Assembly (NCBI GenBank): GCA_026184775.1 | Contig: JANCYW010000009.1 | Span: forward strand, 186,001-250,000 | DNA from: Cyanidium caldarium | Taxonomy: Eukaryota; Rhodophyta; Bangiophyceae; Cyanidiales; Cyanidiaceae | Length of the DNA: 64,000 bases | Direction of reading: 5' to 3' | In this document: positions 16,522-26,117 of the stretch, piece by piece | Layout of the letters: the number at the start of each line of letters is the position of its first letter | How positions within the stretch are numbered: the stretch's first letter is position 1 | Made by a program: the position numbers and the translations under genes | The notes under the pieces: model-generated | Seen by the model: the letters and a program-made list of their open reading frames with translations, nothing else | Database searches by the model: none | Told to the model about the DNA's origin: nothing

Positions 16522-16766
16522 TTCTCACGGAAACGGACACGACCCGGCCGAGCAACCTTGCGTGAGCGACGCCTGCGCAGTGACCGGGCAGCCGACCGAC
16601 GGACGAGGGACTCGCCGTTCGGCCGAGCTGGCGACGCGAGCGGGGGCTGTTTCGGGCTCAGTGCGTGGCCAACGTTCGCCCCGAGTGAGAGAGGCCCCGT
16701 GCGCACCGCTTCATCGCTCACGTCTCCCCGCATCTCAGGGCCATAAGTGTTCCCCCTTCAGGGAGC

Positions 16767-16997
16767 ATGCCGCCCAAGCCCAAGTTACACCTGAAGGGGC
16801 AGATCGAGTACTTCATCTCGCCGTACGAGCAGAGGCTGTTTGCGGACTGGCTCGACCCGAGGTTGGTGCTCAACAAAGTGCGGCGCAAGGTCAGTGAGAA
16901 CGCCAAGGATGTGCTGCCCGGCTTGACGTTGCTGGTGGGCACCATCTACTTGGGAGACAAGATCCACGAGGACGAGATCAAGCGGGCGCGATACTAG
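16767..16997 (+). CDS. QCR8: Cytochrome bc1 complex subunit 8 (QCR8-like)
   Basis: A 76-residue protein. It has the short basic N-terminus, the ISPYEQRLFADWL segment, an RRKVSEN stretch and one membrane span (LPGLTLLVGTIYLGDKI) near residues 49-65, ending with charged residues. This is the order found in subunit 8 (ubiquinone-binding protein QP-C) of respiratory complex III in the mitochondrial inner membrane. Its small size is normal for the family. It is transcribed divergently from the ferredoxin gene across 245 bp and converges on bL12m. Confidence 0.75.
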   Translation: MPPKPKLHLKGQIEYFISPYEQRLFADWLDPRLVLNKVRRKVSENAKDVLPGLTLLVGTIYLGDKIHEDEIKRARY

Positions 16998-17049
16998 CGA
17001 ACACGACAGGTGACGGTACGGCCCCGAGGTAAAATCATCGCCGCTCTCT

Positions 17050-17961
17050 TTACGCCACCGATATTTGCGCGCCGGCTTTGCGAAGTCGCTCGGCCAGAGC
17101 GTCCGCCTCCTCTTTGGACGCGCCTGCCTTGATCACCTTCGGGGACGCCTCCACCACCTCTTTGGCCTCTTTGAGGCCGAGGCCGAGCGCGGCGCGCACC
17201 TCTTTGATAACCTGAATCTTCTTGGCGGCATCAAACGAGTCCATCTTCACGTCAAATTCGGTCTTTTCAGCAGCGGCCTCTTTGGCGGCGGCATCACCGC
17301 CGGCGGCCACCCCCGGTGCGCCGGCCGCCCCGGCCACCGCCTGTTGCATGGCGGCCAGCGCCGCCGGCGACAGCGCGCCCATACCGGCGGCTGCGCTGGT
17401 GTCTATTCCCAAGCGATCCTTCAGCGCGTCCGATAGTCGCTTGGCCTCCAGTAGATTCAACGATAATATCTGCGAGACGATCTGTTCCACCTTGGGGTCG
17501 GGCGGTGCCGTCGTCTCCGCCGCAGTGCACGCCGGTCGGACCGCATGAGAGGCTAGTAAAAGTCGTTGTCGCCGGGAATGTGGCCTGGTGAAGTTGCGAG
17601 AGAGGATGGGTTTGCCGCGCGTGGGCCGATCGACGCCCAGTCGGTGGCTGACGGTGGGTGCAACCAGCGCTCCCGTCCGGGGACCGTCACCGCAGTGCAA
17701 GCCTCGCGTCAGCAGCTGAGAGATAGAGCGGGAAATGTTGCGTGCCCCTGCCAGGTTTGACATTTTTGGCAGAGTGGACAAGAAGCGCCGCTGCACTCGT
17801 CCCGAGAGAACGCCGTCGTCGAAAGAGCAGTCGGTGGAGAAGTTTGGGTTGCGCGAACGCTTTCGCAATCGGAGTGGGAGCTGCTCAGGTGCGGTTCGCT
17901 GAGAGGGATGCATGGCACAGAGGAGACCCCGCTGACAAGACCACCGGAATGAGAGTCTCAT
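17050..17961 (-). CDS. MRPL12: Mitochondrial ribosomal protein bL12m (L7/L12)
   Basis: The ATG frame from 17961 gives 303 residues. The last 140 are a complete L7/L12: an N-terminal dimerisation helix pair (QIVSQILSLNLLEAKRLSDA), an Ala/Gly-rich hinge, and the C-terminal domain with KIQVIKEVRAALGLGLKEAK and the basic end KAGAQISVA. It forms the ribosomal stalk that recruits translation factors. Red algal plastids keep their own rpl12, so a mitochondrial role is inferred. The N-terminal extension is long. The ATG at 17763 (MSNLAGARNISRSISQLL) would give a better mitochondrial presequence and may be the true start. Confidence 0.9.
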   Translation of the reverse strand: MRLSFRWSCQRGLLCAMHPSQRTAPEQLPLRLRKRSRNPNFSTDCSFDDGVLSGRVQRRFLSTLPKMSNLAGARNISRSISQLLTRGLHCGDGPRTGALVAPTVSHRLGVDRPTRGKPILSRNFTRPHSRRQRLLLASHAVRPACTAAETTAPPDPKVEQIVSQILSLNLLEAKRLSDALKDRLGIDTSAAAGMGALSPAALAAMQQAVAGAAGAPGVAAGGDAAAKEAAAEKTEFDVKMDSFDAAKKIQVIKEVRAALGLGLKEAKEVVEASPKVIKAGASKEEADALAERLRKAGAQISVA

Positions 17962-18001
17962 CAACTTCGTCTTTCGGGACTCATATTCCTCTACCACAAT
18001 A

Positions 18002-19573
18002 CTACATCCGCTGCATCGCCGCCGACACTAGCACGGCCGCTACCCGAATAAGCAGAAATGCCCCGATGCAGCGCTCGCTACAGCACCACCGGCGCTGACG
18101 GCCCGACGCGCTGTGCTCTAGCTTGGGCGTCGTCTGTTGCGGCACCAGCCAGAGACGCCGTCCGCATCGATGCACCCGCCGGCCCCACGTCACAATCAGG
18201 ATGAAGAGCATCAGCGTGTCGAGCCACACACATTTGAGAAACAGGTCGGACGAGCGGGGCGTGTGCCTCAGATTGGCCACGATATCGGTCAGCCTGCTTG
18301 CCGATAACGGTGACGCCCCGGCAGGCGATATAGTCAACGCTCGGCGATACTCCTCCATCGGTCGAATAGCATCGAGCGTTTGTGACACGTCCACCTCTTC
18401 CTCGTTCTCCAAACGTCTCCCCAAGATTCTTCCGCCAGCTGCCCACAGACGTCGCAGCGTATCGTCACGTCCGCGTCTGATTGCCCGAGCACGCTCCTCC
18501 TCTTCCCCCGTGCGCCGCAGATCCACATTCTCTCGCATGCCTAGATCCGAGGCCCAGTCCGCGAACAGCGGCAGCAGCAACAACTCCGCAGCAGTCGGTC
18601 TCTCCGGCTCCACCCGCAGACACTGCAGAATCACCCGCATAAAATCGCTATCGTGCAGACAATCCAGCGCCTCCAACAACTCTACTTGGCGTCCTTGCTC
18701 ATCCAACCGTAACACGTCCCCGCAACTGGCGTAAGGCACGCGACCGACGATCAACTCCAGCATCAGCATGCCAAAGGAATACACGTCTGACTTGATGGTG
18801 CAGCGCTCGTAACACATCTCGGGTGCGGCCAGAGCTGGCAGACCCACCACGTGACAGTGGCGGCCGCCGGCATGATGCTGCTCCAAAACCATTCCGAGGT
18901 CGCCCAGTTTCACCGAGCCGGTCTGGCCCACCACCACAAACAGGTTTTCGACCTTCACGTTGCGATGCACCAGCGGCGGCGTCTGCGAGTGCAGCGCCCG
19001 CAGCGCTTGCAGCAGCTCGTAACCCCAACGACGGATCACTCGCAGTTTGAGCGTGTCCAGCTGCTCGATGTAGGTCTTCAGGTTCCCGCTGCAAAAGCGT
19101 TCGGTAATGAGCGTGCTGCCTCGCAGTTGTCCATGCTCGTCGCGCACCTCCCACGCGTCATACAAGTGCACGATATGCAGATGTTGCACTTTGCGCAAGG
19201 CTGCCATCTCGCGCCAGCTGCACTCCTTGGCCGACTTCAGCTCCTCCTCGGCACCGGACGGCGCATGGATGACCACATCATTCCAGGCCACTTCGGTAGC
19301 GTCCACCGTGTCGATGCCCGCATAAACACGTTTGGTGCTGCCCCAGTCTAACAACTGCGAGAGCCGCGCGTACCGCCCGTCGGGAGAGAGCGTGCGGTGC
19401 AGTGAGCCTTATTGGTTGCTACTGATAGCCAGCTGTTCGTATTCTTCAAACGCAGTGTCGACGTCGTCAATGAGTTCCGTCGCTCGGGATTCGGTGGTAC
19501 TATCGTCACGAGCACGATCTCCCCCACTGTCGTTCCTCCTCTTACTCGATTCAGTAGGAGATGCGCCTGTCAT
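18002..19573 (-). CDS. Degenerate WNK-family pseudokinase gene with an in-frame stop near its 5' end
   Basis: From 19408 down to 18002 one frame encodes a WNK-like kinase domain. It keeps the WNK lysine in the glycine loop (GSTKRVY), no lysine in strand 3 (EVAWND), and GDLG. The catalytic loop reads LVHRNVKVEN, so the catalytic Asp is Asn. The same frame continues upstream to an ATG at 19573 (MTGASPTESS), but a TAA at 19409-19411 separates the two parts. The SPDGRY segment after the stop matches the intact WNK gene at 22904, so homology extends beyond any downstream ATG (the first is at 19207, inside the N-lobe). Two hydrophobic segments near the C-terminus could anchor it in a membrane. It may be a decaying copy, translated from a non-ATG codon, or read through. 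Confidence 0.7.
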
Positions 19574-20129
19574 TCGCTCTAACGAACCACACTTGTCAGA
19601 CGAGCCGATTCCACGAACAGTGCGGTCTAAGTACGCGATCCGGCCTCTACCACTTTAGCTGACCCCCGTATACTTGGACCTCGAGTAGCCTCCGCCACGG
19701 CACGCTGGCAACCGTGGCACCCGATAAGCCCGCGAGCGCTCACGAGCGCCCTCGCTATCGCCGACGTCCATAAGACGCCGCACGCGCAACGCACAGAGGC
19801 CGCAGGGCGTTTTCATCGGTCGGTGCTCGGGAGATGCGATCGTCGCGGCCACCACATTCTGCCCTGCTGCCTCTGCAGCTGCCGGCACGCGCCTCCGGAC
19901 AAGCAGATTTTGCGGTATCGACCGATCTCGCAGGCATAGATGGAGTCGCCTATCCTGCCGGTGCAGTGACTTCTCTGCGAGCCCTCGGACCATGATTTTC
20001 CCTTGTTCTGTACCTTCATGCCACTCGCGAGTACTCTCCCTCCCATTTTCTGCTCCCCCGTGGCCCATATCCCCCTTTACGAACGTATATCCTACATTTT
20101 GCGCCCTTCACTACCGACACCCACCCTCC
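19574..20129. other. Intergenic region between the WNK-like pseudokinase and the MscS-like gene
   Basis: About 556 bp; both neighbours are on the minus strand. Frames in both strands show no domain. A minus-strand stretch at about 19641-19662 resembles a tRNA A box but has no matching acceptor stem or T arm nearby. A C/T-rich run occurs at about 20030-20120, just past the 3' end of the channel gene. Confidence 0.4.
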
Positions 20130-21545
20130 TCATGCGGCGCCCGGTGTTTGCAACTGCGTTCCGCTCATGCCGCTCTCGACGATGCGCACCGGAAGGGCAA
20201 AGTCGGCGCCCTCGGCACGGATGCAGTCGCTGATGCCGATCAGCGCCAGCTGTTGTCGTTCCATAAAGCGACCGCCGTCGGTGTCGTCGAAGAAGCAGCT
20301 GGCCTGGATCTGCAGCGCATACTCGGTGTAGCCGACGAAATGCACCGACACGGAGGAACGATCCACCGACGGCAGCGACTCCAGCAACTCCTGTATGCGC
20401 GTCACGATGCGCTCCACCTTGTCGATATCCATATACCGGACGCCGAATGTGTGCGCGAAACGCCGCTGGGTGATGCGCGAGCCATTGGTCAGGCGTTCAT
20501 TCACCAGCTGCGAGTTGGGTATCCAGGTTGGTCGACCGTCTGGTCCGATCAGCTCGGTCTTGTAGAAGCCGATGGTGCGCACGGTGCCAGCGACACCCAG
20601 CGCGTTCAGCTGCACCGATTCGCCGGGCGCAAACGGCGCTCCTACGGCCAACATGAACCCGCTGATGAAGTTCTTGGCCAGCTCCTGCGCCGCCAAACCG
20701 ACCGCCAATCCGCCAATACCCCCAAAGGCCAGCACCGAGCGCAGCGGCACCCCAGTAAACTCGACGCACAGCAGGAACGCCACGACGGTCACGAACATGC
20801 TGGCGATGCGACCGAGCACAAACTTTTGGCTCGCCGACAGCTCCGTCTGTTCCAGCAGAAACCAGTTGATCAGCGACTGCACGACATACCCGGCAAAGCC
20901 GATCTGCGCCACGCTGGATATGGCATGCGGCAGCGCTGGCGACACCGTCAAGCCTATGCGCGCCGCCGCCACTACCCCTATCTGCAGCACCATGACCACC
21001 ACCCGCACCAGCAGAAACAGGCCCACGCTGCGCTCAAGCGCATCTAGCCAGCGTTGGAGGCCGTGTTCGTCCTCGGGAATCAGCAGTGCGGTCGCCATGC
21101 CCGCCAACCGCTCGCGTCCGGGCTTCAATACCCGCAGCCCCACAAAGCGCACCGTTTGGCGATAGGTGAGAAAGAGGAACAGCGTGAGCAGCACGTCTGA
21201 GTAGGTGAAAGCGGCCAGCGCCGTGGACCGGCCGCCTAGACACACCGGTGTGGACAATAAATCCACCACAGACCGTTCCGACCCCAACACGGCCCTGACC
21301 ACTGGCCACGACCGCCACGACTTCCACGCCGGTGCACCGGTCATGGCGAGGTCGGCCTGCGCTGGCTTCGCCAAGCGCAGGCCGATCCATGCGGGTGGTT
21401 TCGTCGGCCGCAGCGCCCGCGCGCGCGGTAGGCACCGCGGGCGAGTACTGTGCTCCCAGCGCACTCGCGAGGTGGACGATCCCAGCCGCACATCCCTTGA
21501 TAGCGAAGAGAGACGACCAGGTGTTACGAAAGATGTTGTGTTCAT
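20130..21545 (-). CDS. MscS-like mechanosensitive ion channel, probably organellar
   Basis: A 471-residue protein. The first 60 residues are Arg/Ser rich and look like a plastid or mitochondrial targeting peptide. Several membrane spans follow, then the pore-helix and beta-domain signature of MscS: FGGIGGLAVGLAAQELAKN, then FISGFMLAVGAPFAPGESV, and the strand region TWIPNSQLVNERLTN. The C-terminal alpha/beta cap is present. Organellar MscS proteins (MSL1-3 in plants) release osmolytes under hypo-osmotic stress. The start is the first ATG. The gene lies between the two WNK-family genes. Confidence 0.92.
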   Translation of the reverse strand: MNTTSFVTPGRLSSLSRDVRLGSSTSRVRWEHSTRPRCLPRARALRPTKPPAWIGLRLAKPAQADLAMTGAPAWKSWRSWPVVRAVLGSERSVVDLLSTPVCLGGRSTALAAFTYSDVLLTLFLFLTYRQTVRFVGLRVLKPGRERLAGMATALLIPEDEHGLQRWLDALERSVGLFLLVRVVVMVLQIGVVAAARIGLTVSPALPHAISSVAQIGFAGYVVQSLINWFLLEQTELSASQKFVLGRIASMFVTVVAFLLCVEFTGVPLRSVLAFGGIGGLAVGLAAQELAKNFISGFMLAVGAPFAPGESVQLNALGVAGTVRTIGFYKTELIGPDGRPTWIPNSQLVNERLTNGSRITQRRFAHTFGVRYMDIDKVERIVTRIQELLESLPSVDRSSVSVHFVGYTEYALQIQASCFFDDTDGGRFMERQQLALIGISDCIRAEGADFALPVRIVESGMSGTQLQTPGAA

Positions 21546-22172
21546 GAAGGGGTACTTTTTTCACGATGGACCCGTTCGCAGCGACCACACGATAGAGCGT
21601 ATCGAGTGACGATGCGTTCCGACGCGAGCCCGCGCGCACCCCACACGAATGCACGCGGGCATCCCGGCAGCGGTAAGCGATCACTCTTTCAGTGCAACCG
21701 GAGGCGATGCGAATAGGAGTGGGTGGACCATACAAAAGCTCTCAACTGCCTCTAATGGGTGGATTGCATGATGCAGACGGACTTGCCACTCTTTTTGCTT
21801 CTCAGCTCTTCCAGACAACGAGTAAATCGTGGCGATCTCGGACTCTCTCCCCCACGCAATACTTGAAACGATCACGTCCGTTTCCTCCACTTCCCCTCGG
21901 TTGCTTGACACGTCTTCCTGTGGCTCCGCATCCACCTCTCCCGTGTCAGGTGTTCTCGCGTTCCGCACTTCCCGTTCCCCGATTTCGGCGTGCGTGCGTC
22001 GCCGACGCCATCGGAAGATCCGTCGCGCGCGGCGCGGCCCGCTGAGGATTTTTTCGGGACCGTTGCGCTTTCGCGTGTTGACGTTGGCGGGGCCCGGGCG
22101 CGCTCACCCCTCCAAGCGCGTCCACCCTACGCAGTTGCCTCCGCGCTTCGTCGCGATCTATCACTCAACCAG
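21546..22172. promoter_or_regulatory. Divergent intergenic region between the MscS-like gene and the small helical-repeat gene
   Basis: About 627 bp between two start codons pointing away from each other, so it must hold both promoters and 5' UTRs. The plus-strand frame is open upstream of 22173 but without an ATG. No regulatory motif was recognised. Confidence 0.4.
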
Positions 22173-22727
22173 ATGTACGCGTTTCCCAAGAGAAAGGTGA
22201 ACGATAACGCAGTCGGCAAACCGTCTGCCGAATGCGCCGCTGCCGTCCGTGCGGCGCCACCGCCGATGAAGAAGAATACCGAGGTGCGCGCCGATCCGGC
22301 GCCTGCAACGACGATCGCGGCGACCACGACGCCGACGCCGACGACGGAACCCGCGGCAGCAACTGCAGCCAAGGAAAGCTTGCTGACGTCAAAGGACAAG
22401 TCAACGGTCACCGCCACCCCGTCCCATACCGCAGCGCCGACCGAGACCACTTCGGCTGCACCTTCGCCTTCATCGCCGACTCCGCAACCATCCGCCGAAC
22501 CATCCGCACCTTCGCGCAAGCGCCTGCTGACCATCACTGAGAAAGCGTACCAGTTGTGGCAGGACGGCAACGGCAACGACGAGCTGAAGAATTGGAACGA
22601 TGCGCTGCACGCGCTGGCCTGCCAGCGCGCCCACGAGATATGGCTGGCCACCGGGCGTGAAGACTCCGAGGTCAACTTTCAGCAGGCCAAAGAGGAGGTG
22701 CTGGCCAACGGTGGCTTGTACGTGTAA
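22173..22727 (+). CDS. Unknown protein with a C-terminal DUF2934-like helical repeat
   Basis: A 184-residue protein. Residues 1-125 are low complexity, rich in Ala, Thr, Pro and Ser, with a basic start (MYAFPKRKV). The last 60 residues hold two similar short helical units, KAYQLWQDGNGNDELKNW and RAHEIWLATGREDSEVNF, each an aromatic-x-x-W/Gly-x/acidic pattern like the DUF2934 domain common in bacteria. The function is unknown. The frame is open upstream only through a GTG, so the ATG at 22173 is used. The assignment to DUF2934 is by eye and tentative. Confidence 0.6.
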   Translation: MYAFPKRKVNDNAVGKPSAECAAAVRAAPPPMKKNTEVRADPAPATTIAATTTPTPTTEPAAATAAKESLLTSKDKSTVTATPSHTAAPTETTSAAPSPSSPTPQPSAEPSAPSRKRLLTITEKAYQLWQDGNGNDELKNWNDALHALACQRAHEIWLATGREDSEVNFQQAKEEVLANGGLYV

Positions 22728-22867
22728 GAGAAGAAAGGGATATCCGGGGCGGAGATGCGCTGTCGGAGAAGTGGATGCGTGGGCGTGGCAGGGTCTACCA
22801 AGAAAAGAAAATACGCCGGTGTACATGAAACCCCGAAACTTGGGCGTTAGAAACCTCTCTCTACATT

Positions 22868-22894
22868 ACCACCACCACCACCATCATCATCATC
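22868..22894. repeat. ACC/ATC trinucleotide microsatellite
   Basis: Five ACC-type units followed by four ATC-type units, in the short spacer between the ends of two converging genes. It probably lies in a 3' UTR. It would read as poly-His on the plus strand, but no gene covers it. Confidence 0.75.
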
Positions 22895-22903
22895 GTTCCT
22901 TAC

Positions 22904-25594
22904 TCACGTGGCGCCGCGCTCGGCGGCACTCGAATCCGCCGGCACGCCCGCATTCCTAGCTCCCGTGCCCGGTTCCAACTCCCCGTCCGAGGTGCGACTC
23001 GACAGTTCGATGCTCTCGCCGAAAGCCGACCACTCGGTCGTCGGCTGCTGCTGCATCGCGCCCTCGCTCGATGTCGCCGTCGACGACGACACGTTGTGCG
23101 GCTTGATCGCCGACGCACTCGCGGCATCCAGCGACGTGCGCGAGCTGCTGGGCGGTCGCGAATCGCCGGCGCGCACGCTCGCCGACTGCCCGTAGATCAA
23201 GTGCACCAGCTCGGACGGGTCCAACTGTCGCGACGCGTCGGCGGCCGTCACCCCGTTCCCCTCCGACGCCGCCTCCGCGACCGCCGACAGATGCGCCGGC
23301 GCGGACGTCGACGACGGCAATACGAGTCCCGGCATCGGCTCCGAAGTGGCCCGCGGCGATGGCGATGGCGTCGGCAGCTGAGCGCTCCATCGAGCCGCCG
23401 ATTCCCGCGCTGTCTGCGGCATCGCCGAGGTGGCAGCACGAATCTGCTCCTGCAGCCCCGGCTGTTCGTTGCGGGTCATGGTGCGCTCGACGGGCGTCAC
23501 CACGCACTCCACGCCCTCGGATATCGATGCCGATCGATGCAGGTCACCGGCGACTGCCATCGACATCGCCGATGGCGATACCGCGTGCGCCGCGGCGGAG
23601 GCGGCGGTCGGCGTCGGCCCCGGGGTGACCTCCTCGCCGGCCTGCGTGTCCACCACCACCACGGTCGGCGGTCGTTGCGCCGGCATCAGCGGCCGCATCC
23701 TCGCGTCGCTGACTGCCCCGGTGACCGCCGCGGCCAACTCGCCCGAAAAGGCGCCACTGCGCGAATACGACGGCGCCGGGCGCGCCTCATCGCTCGCCTC
23801 GGTGGGCGTGTCCGCTGTCGTGGCCACGTGCACCTGCCGCTCGATCTCCCGGCAGATATCATCCAGCTGCGACGTCGGCAGTCGGAGCTCTTCCACCATC
23901 TCGCGCGCAACCTCCTGCGTCGATTCGCGTTCCGGATCGAAAGCGAACTTGATGCTCTTCATGCAGTCATCGATCGGCACCTCCAGGCACAACAGCAAGC
24001 TCGAGCTGGTGGCGTCCGCACGATCGCACTCAAAGCGCTTCAGCCGCTCCAGACGCATCTCTGGCGCGCCCCGATCGATGTCGTTCACATCAGACGTCGT
24101 GTTACCACCGTCGGGCGTCGGCGCCAGCTCCAAATCACAAATATCCTCGGTGCTGGCGTTGCTGGTCGGCCACGGCCGTTTCACTCCGGTCTCGCCAGCG
24201 CCAATCGATGGCGCGTCAATCACGTGCACCACCGGGGCGGCGACAGCGGCCTCGGCCCGAAGAGCGTGTGCTCCCTGCACCGATCCGCCGCTGGTGGCGG
24301 TCGCTACCCCCAACGACGGTCGCGACGGCGGCGGCGCTGTCGCCTGCATGTACACGCTCGACGAGGACGATGACGCCTGTGAGACCCGATTCGGTCGCGC
24401 GGCGTTCACGTGATAGGTGACGATCGAAATCGTGTCGCCAGGCACCTCCGCCATCCCCTCCAGCGAATTGCGCGAGGCGTATCGCGAGCTGGGCGATATC
24501 GACCGCTTGGGGCTGGCGGTGCCGCTGCGTGAGCGCCCGTCACCGTGACCGGACAGCATCAGGTCTCGATTTTCAGCCACACCATCATCCGATTCCCAGT
24601 CGATAAACAGTGGCAACTGCAACAGCTGCGCGGCCGATGGCCGCTGCGCCTCCGGCTGCAGGCACTGTAAGATCACCTCCTTGAACGGGCCGTCGCGTAT
24701 TCGGTTCAGCACCTCGGGCTGCACGCCGTTCAGCACTTTTTTGAAGATCTGACCGGCATTGTCACACTCCGCATACGGATACTCCATGCTGACCATCTCC
24801 AACATGCACATGCCGAACGCGTAAATGTCCACCTTCTCGCTGTAGTCCTCGTCGTACAGCTCGGGTGCCATAAACTCTGGCGTGCCGATTACCGTGTACC
24901 CGCCCTTGCTGGCCTTGTCTTTCACGGCGCTCAGCCCGAGGTCGCCGATCTTCACTTCGCCCACGTTGCCGTTGATAAAAATGTTGTCGCACTTGAGGTC
25001 GCGATGCATAACGGGTGGCGTGCGCGAGTGCAGGTAATTGATCGCCTCCAGCACATTGCGGCACCACCTTCGGATCACTTTCAGCTTCAACGTCTTCACC
25101 TTGGTCATGTACTGTTTCAACGTGCCGCTGGTCATCAGTTCGGTGATGAAGTCGGCGCCGCGGATGCGCCCGCGCTCGTCGCGCTCCTCCCACCCGCAGA
25201 ATAGGTTGATAATGTTCGGGTGTTGCAACGTGCGCAGGATCTGCATCTCGTTGACCACTTTCTCAGCATCCCGGTCGCTCATCCGCGACACATTCAGCTT
25301 GTTCCACGCCACCTCGATGGCCTGGTCGGTGTCGAACGCCTTGTAGACGGCCTTGTAGGCGCCGCGACCGAGCATCTCGTCGAAGCGAATATACCGCCCG
25401 TCCGGCGAGCGCTCCTCAAAGTCACCAAACGCCGCGTCTGACGGTCGCCGCTCGTGAGGTGACGTTCGCTGCGGGGCGTCGCCGCCGGTTGTAGCAACCC
25501 TGGTGGCGTCTGCTGGCGGCGCGGGGCCGACGCCGCGCGCCTCCTCCCCGCCCGCTCCCTCCGCCTCCCGTGTCGATCGTTCCCCCACCTCCAT
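22904..25594 (-). CDS. WNK-family serine/threonine kinase
   Basis: An 896-residue protein. The kinase domain covers about residues 68-335. The Lys in GRGAYKAVYKAFD replaces the usual strand-3 lysine (IEVAWNKL), which defines the WNK class. The catalytic loop VMHRDLKCDN, the GDLG motif and the activation segment TVIGTPEFMAPE are intact. After a long disordered part, a stretch around 540-600 (CMKSIKFAFDPERE, then MVEELRLPTSQLDDICREI) resembles the PF2-like autoinhibitory domain of WNKs. WNK kinases respond to chloride and osmotic stress, and in plants also act in clock and ABA signalling. The targets here are unknown. The start at 25594 is the first ATG of the frame. Confidence 0.93.
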   Translation of the reverse strand: MEVGERSTREAEGAGGEEARGVGPAPPADATRVATTGGDAPQRTSPHERRPSDAAFGDFEERSPDGRYIRFDEMLGRGAYKAVYKAFDTDQAIEVAWNKLNVSRMSDRDAEKVVNEMQILRTLQHPNIINLFCGWEERDERGRIRGADFITELMTSGTLKQYMTKVKTLKLKVIRRWCRNVLEAINYLHSRTPPVMHRDLKCDNIFINGNVGEVKIGDLGLSAVKDKASKGGYTVIGTPEFMAPELYDEDYSEKVDIYAFGMCMLEMVSMEYPYAECDNAGQIFKKVLNGVQPEVLNRIRDGPFKEVILQCLQPEAQRPSAAQLLQLPLFIDWESDDGVAENRDLMLSGHGDGRSRSGTASPKRSISPSSRYASRNSLEGMAEVPGDTISIVTYHVNAARPNRVSQASSSSSSVYMQATAPPPSRPSLGVATATSGGSVQGAHALRAEAAVAAPVVHVIDAPSIGAGETGVKRPWPTSNASTEDICDLELAPTPDGGNTTSDVNDIDRGAPEMRLERLKRFECDRADATSSSLLLCLEVPIDDCMKSIKFAFDPERESTQEVAREMVEELRLPTSQLDDICREIERQVHVATTADTPTEASDEARPAPSYSRSGAFSGELAAAVTGAVSDARMRPLMPAQRPPTVVVVDTQAGEEVTPGPTPTAASAAAHAVSPSAMSMAVAGDLHRSASISEGVECVVTPVERTMTRNEQPGLQEQIRAATSAMPQTARESAARWSAQLPTPSPSPRATSEPMPGLVLPSSTSAPAHLSAVAEAASEGNGVTAADASRQLDPSELVHLIYGQSASVRAGDSRPPSSSRTSLDAASASAIKPHNVSSSTATSSEGAMQQQPTTEWSAFGESIELSSRTSDGELEPGTGARNAGVPADSSAAERGAT

Positions 25595-26117
25595 CACCGA
25601 CGCCGACAAGTATTCCAGGCGTGCCTGTTTCGCTGACCGCCCGATACCCACCTGCCGCCGCGGTACCGCTCGGCGCCCGCTCCCGCCACTTCAACCGCGT
25701 TTCCAATTGTCGCGTCGTCGCACACCCCACCGTCACTGAACACCCGCCACCAGCCGTTGATTCCAGCGTCGCTCCCGATGTCTTTCTCTCTGTCCTCAGC
25801 GTCGAAGTGTGTGCCGCAATTCAACCGGCCGGCTCGACGACACCGCACGGTTTCGTCCAGCGCCCGCCGCAGTGCGACCGTGTGCGCCATGGCAAGCGGC
25901 ACGTTCCGTATCGATGTCCGGCGAAATGTCACATCGTGACACCTTTTCCTCGCGCGCGCGCCATTCTGGATCGGGCCGTTCCGCGCGGCACCGTCGAAAC
26001 AGAAAAGGCGCCTGCGTGTGCAGGGTGGCTCGGATTGTCGGCCACCGTGCGCTATCGATAGAATATGGGTGGGGTTGGTAGCTTGTCTTCCCTTCATAGA
26101 ACAACATTTCCTTTGGT
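25595..26117. other. Intergenic region upstream of the WNK gene
   Basis: About 523 bp. It should contain the WNK promoter and the 3' UTR of the WD40 gene, both on the minus strand. A 167-codon minus-strand ATG frame (26097-25594) ends with a TGATG overlap at the WNK start. It has no recognisable domain and may be an upstream ORF or chance. Confidence 0.4.

Noticed and set aside
19397-19424. A tiny GT-AG intron that would remove the TAA in the WNK-like pseudokinase gene
   Set aside because: The only GT and AG that bracket the stop are about 15 nt apart, far below any known spliceosomal intron; larger choices would delete conserved kinase sequence.
19641-19680. tRNA A-box-like sequence on the minus strand (AGTGGTAGAGG)
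   Set aside because: No pairing acceptor stem, D stem or T arm was found nearby, in normal or simply permuted order.
22600-22959. Plus-strand frame with a poly-His run
   Set aside because: The His run is the ACC/ATC microsatellite read in one frame, and the rest is an out-of-frame shadow of the real 22173-22727 gene.
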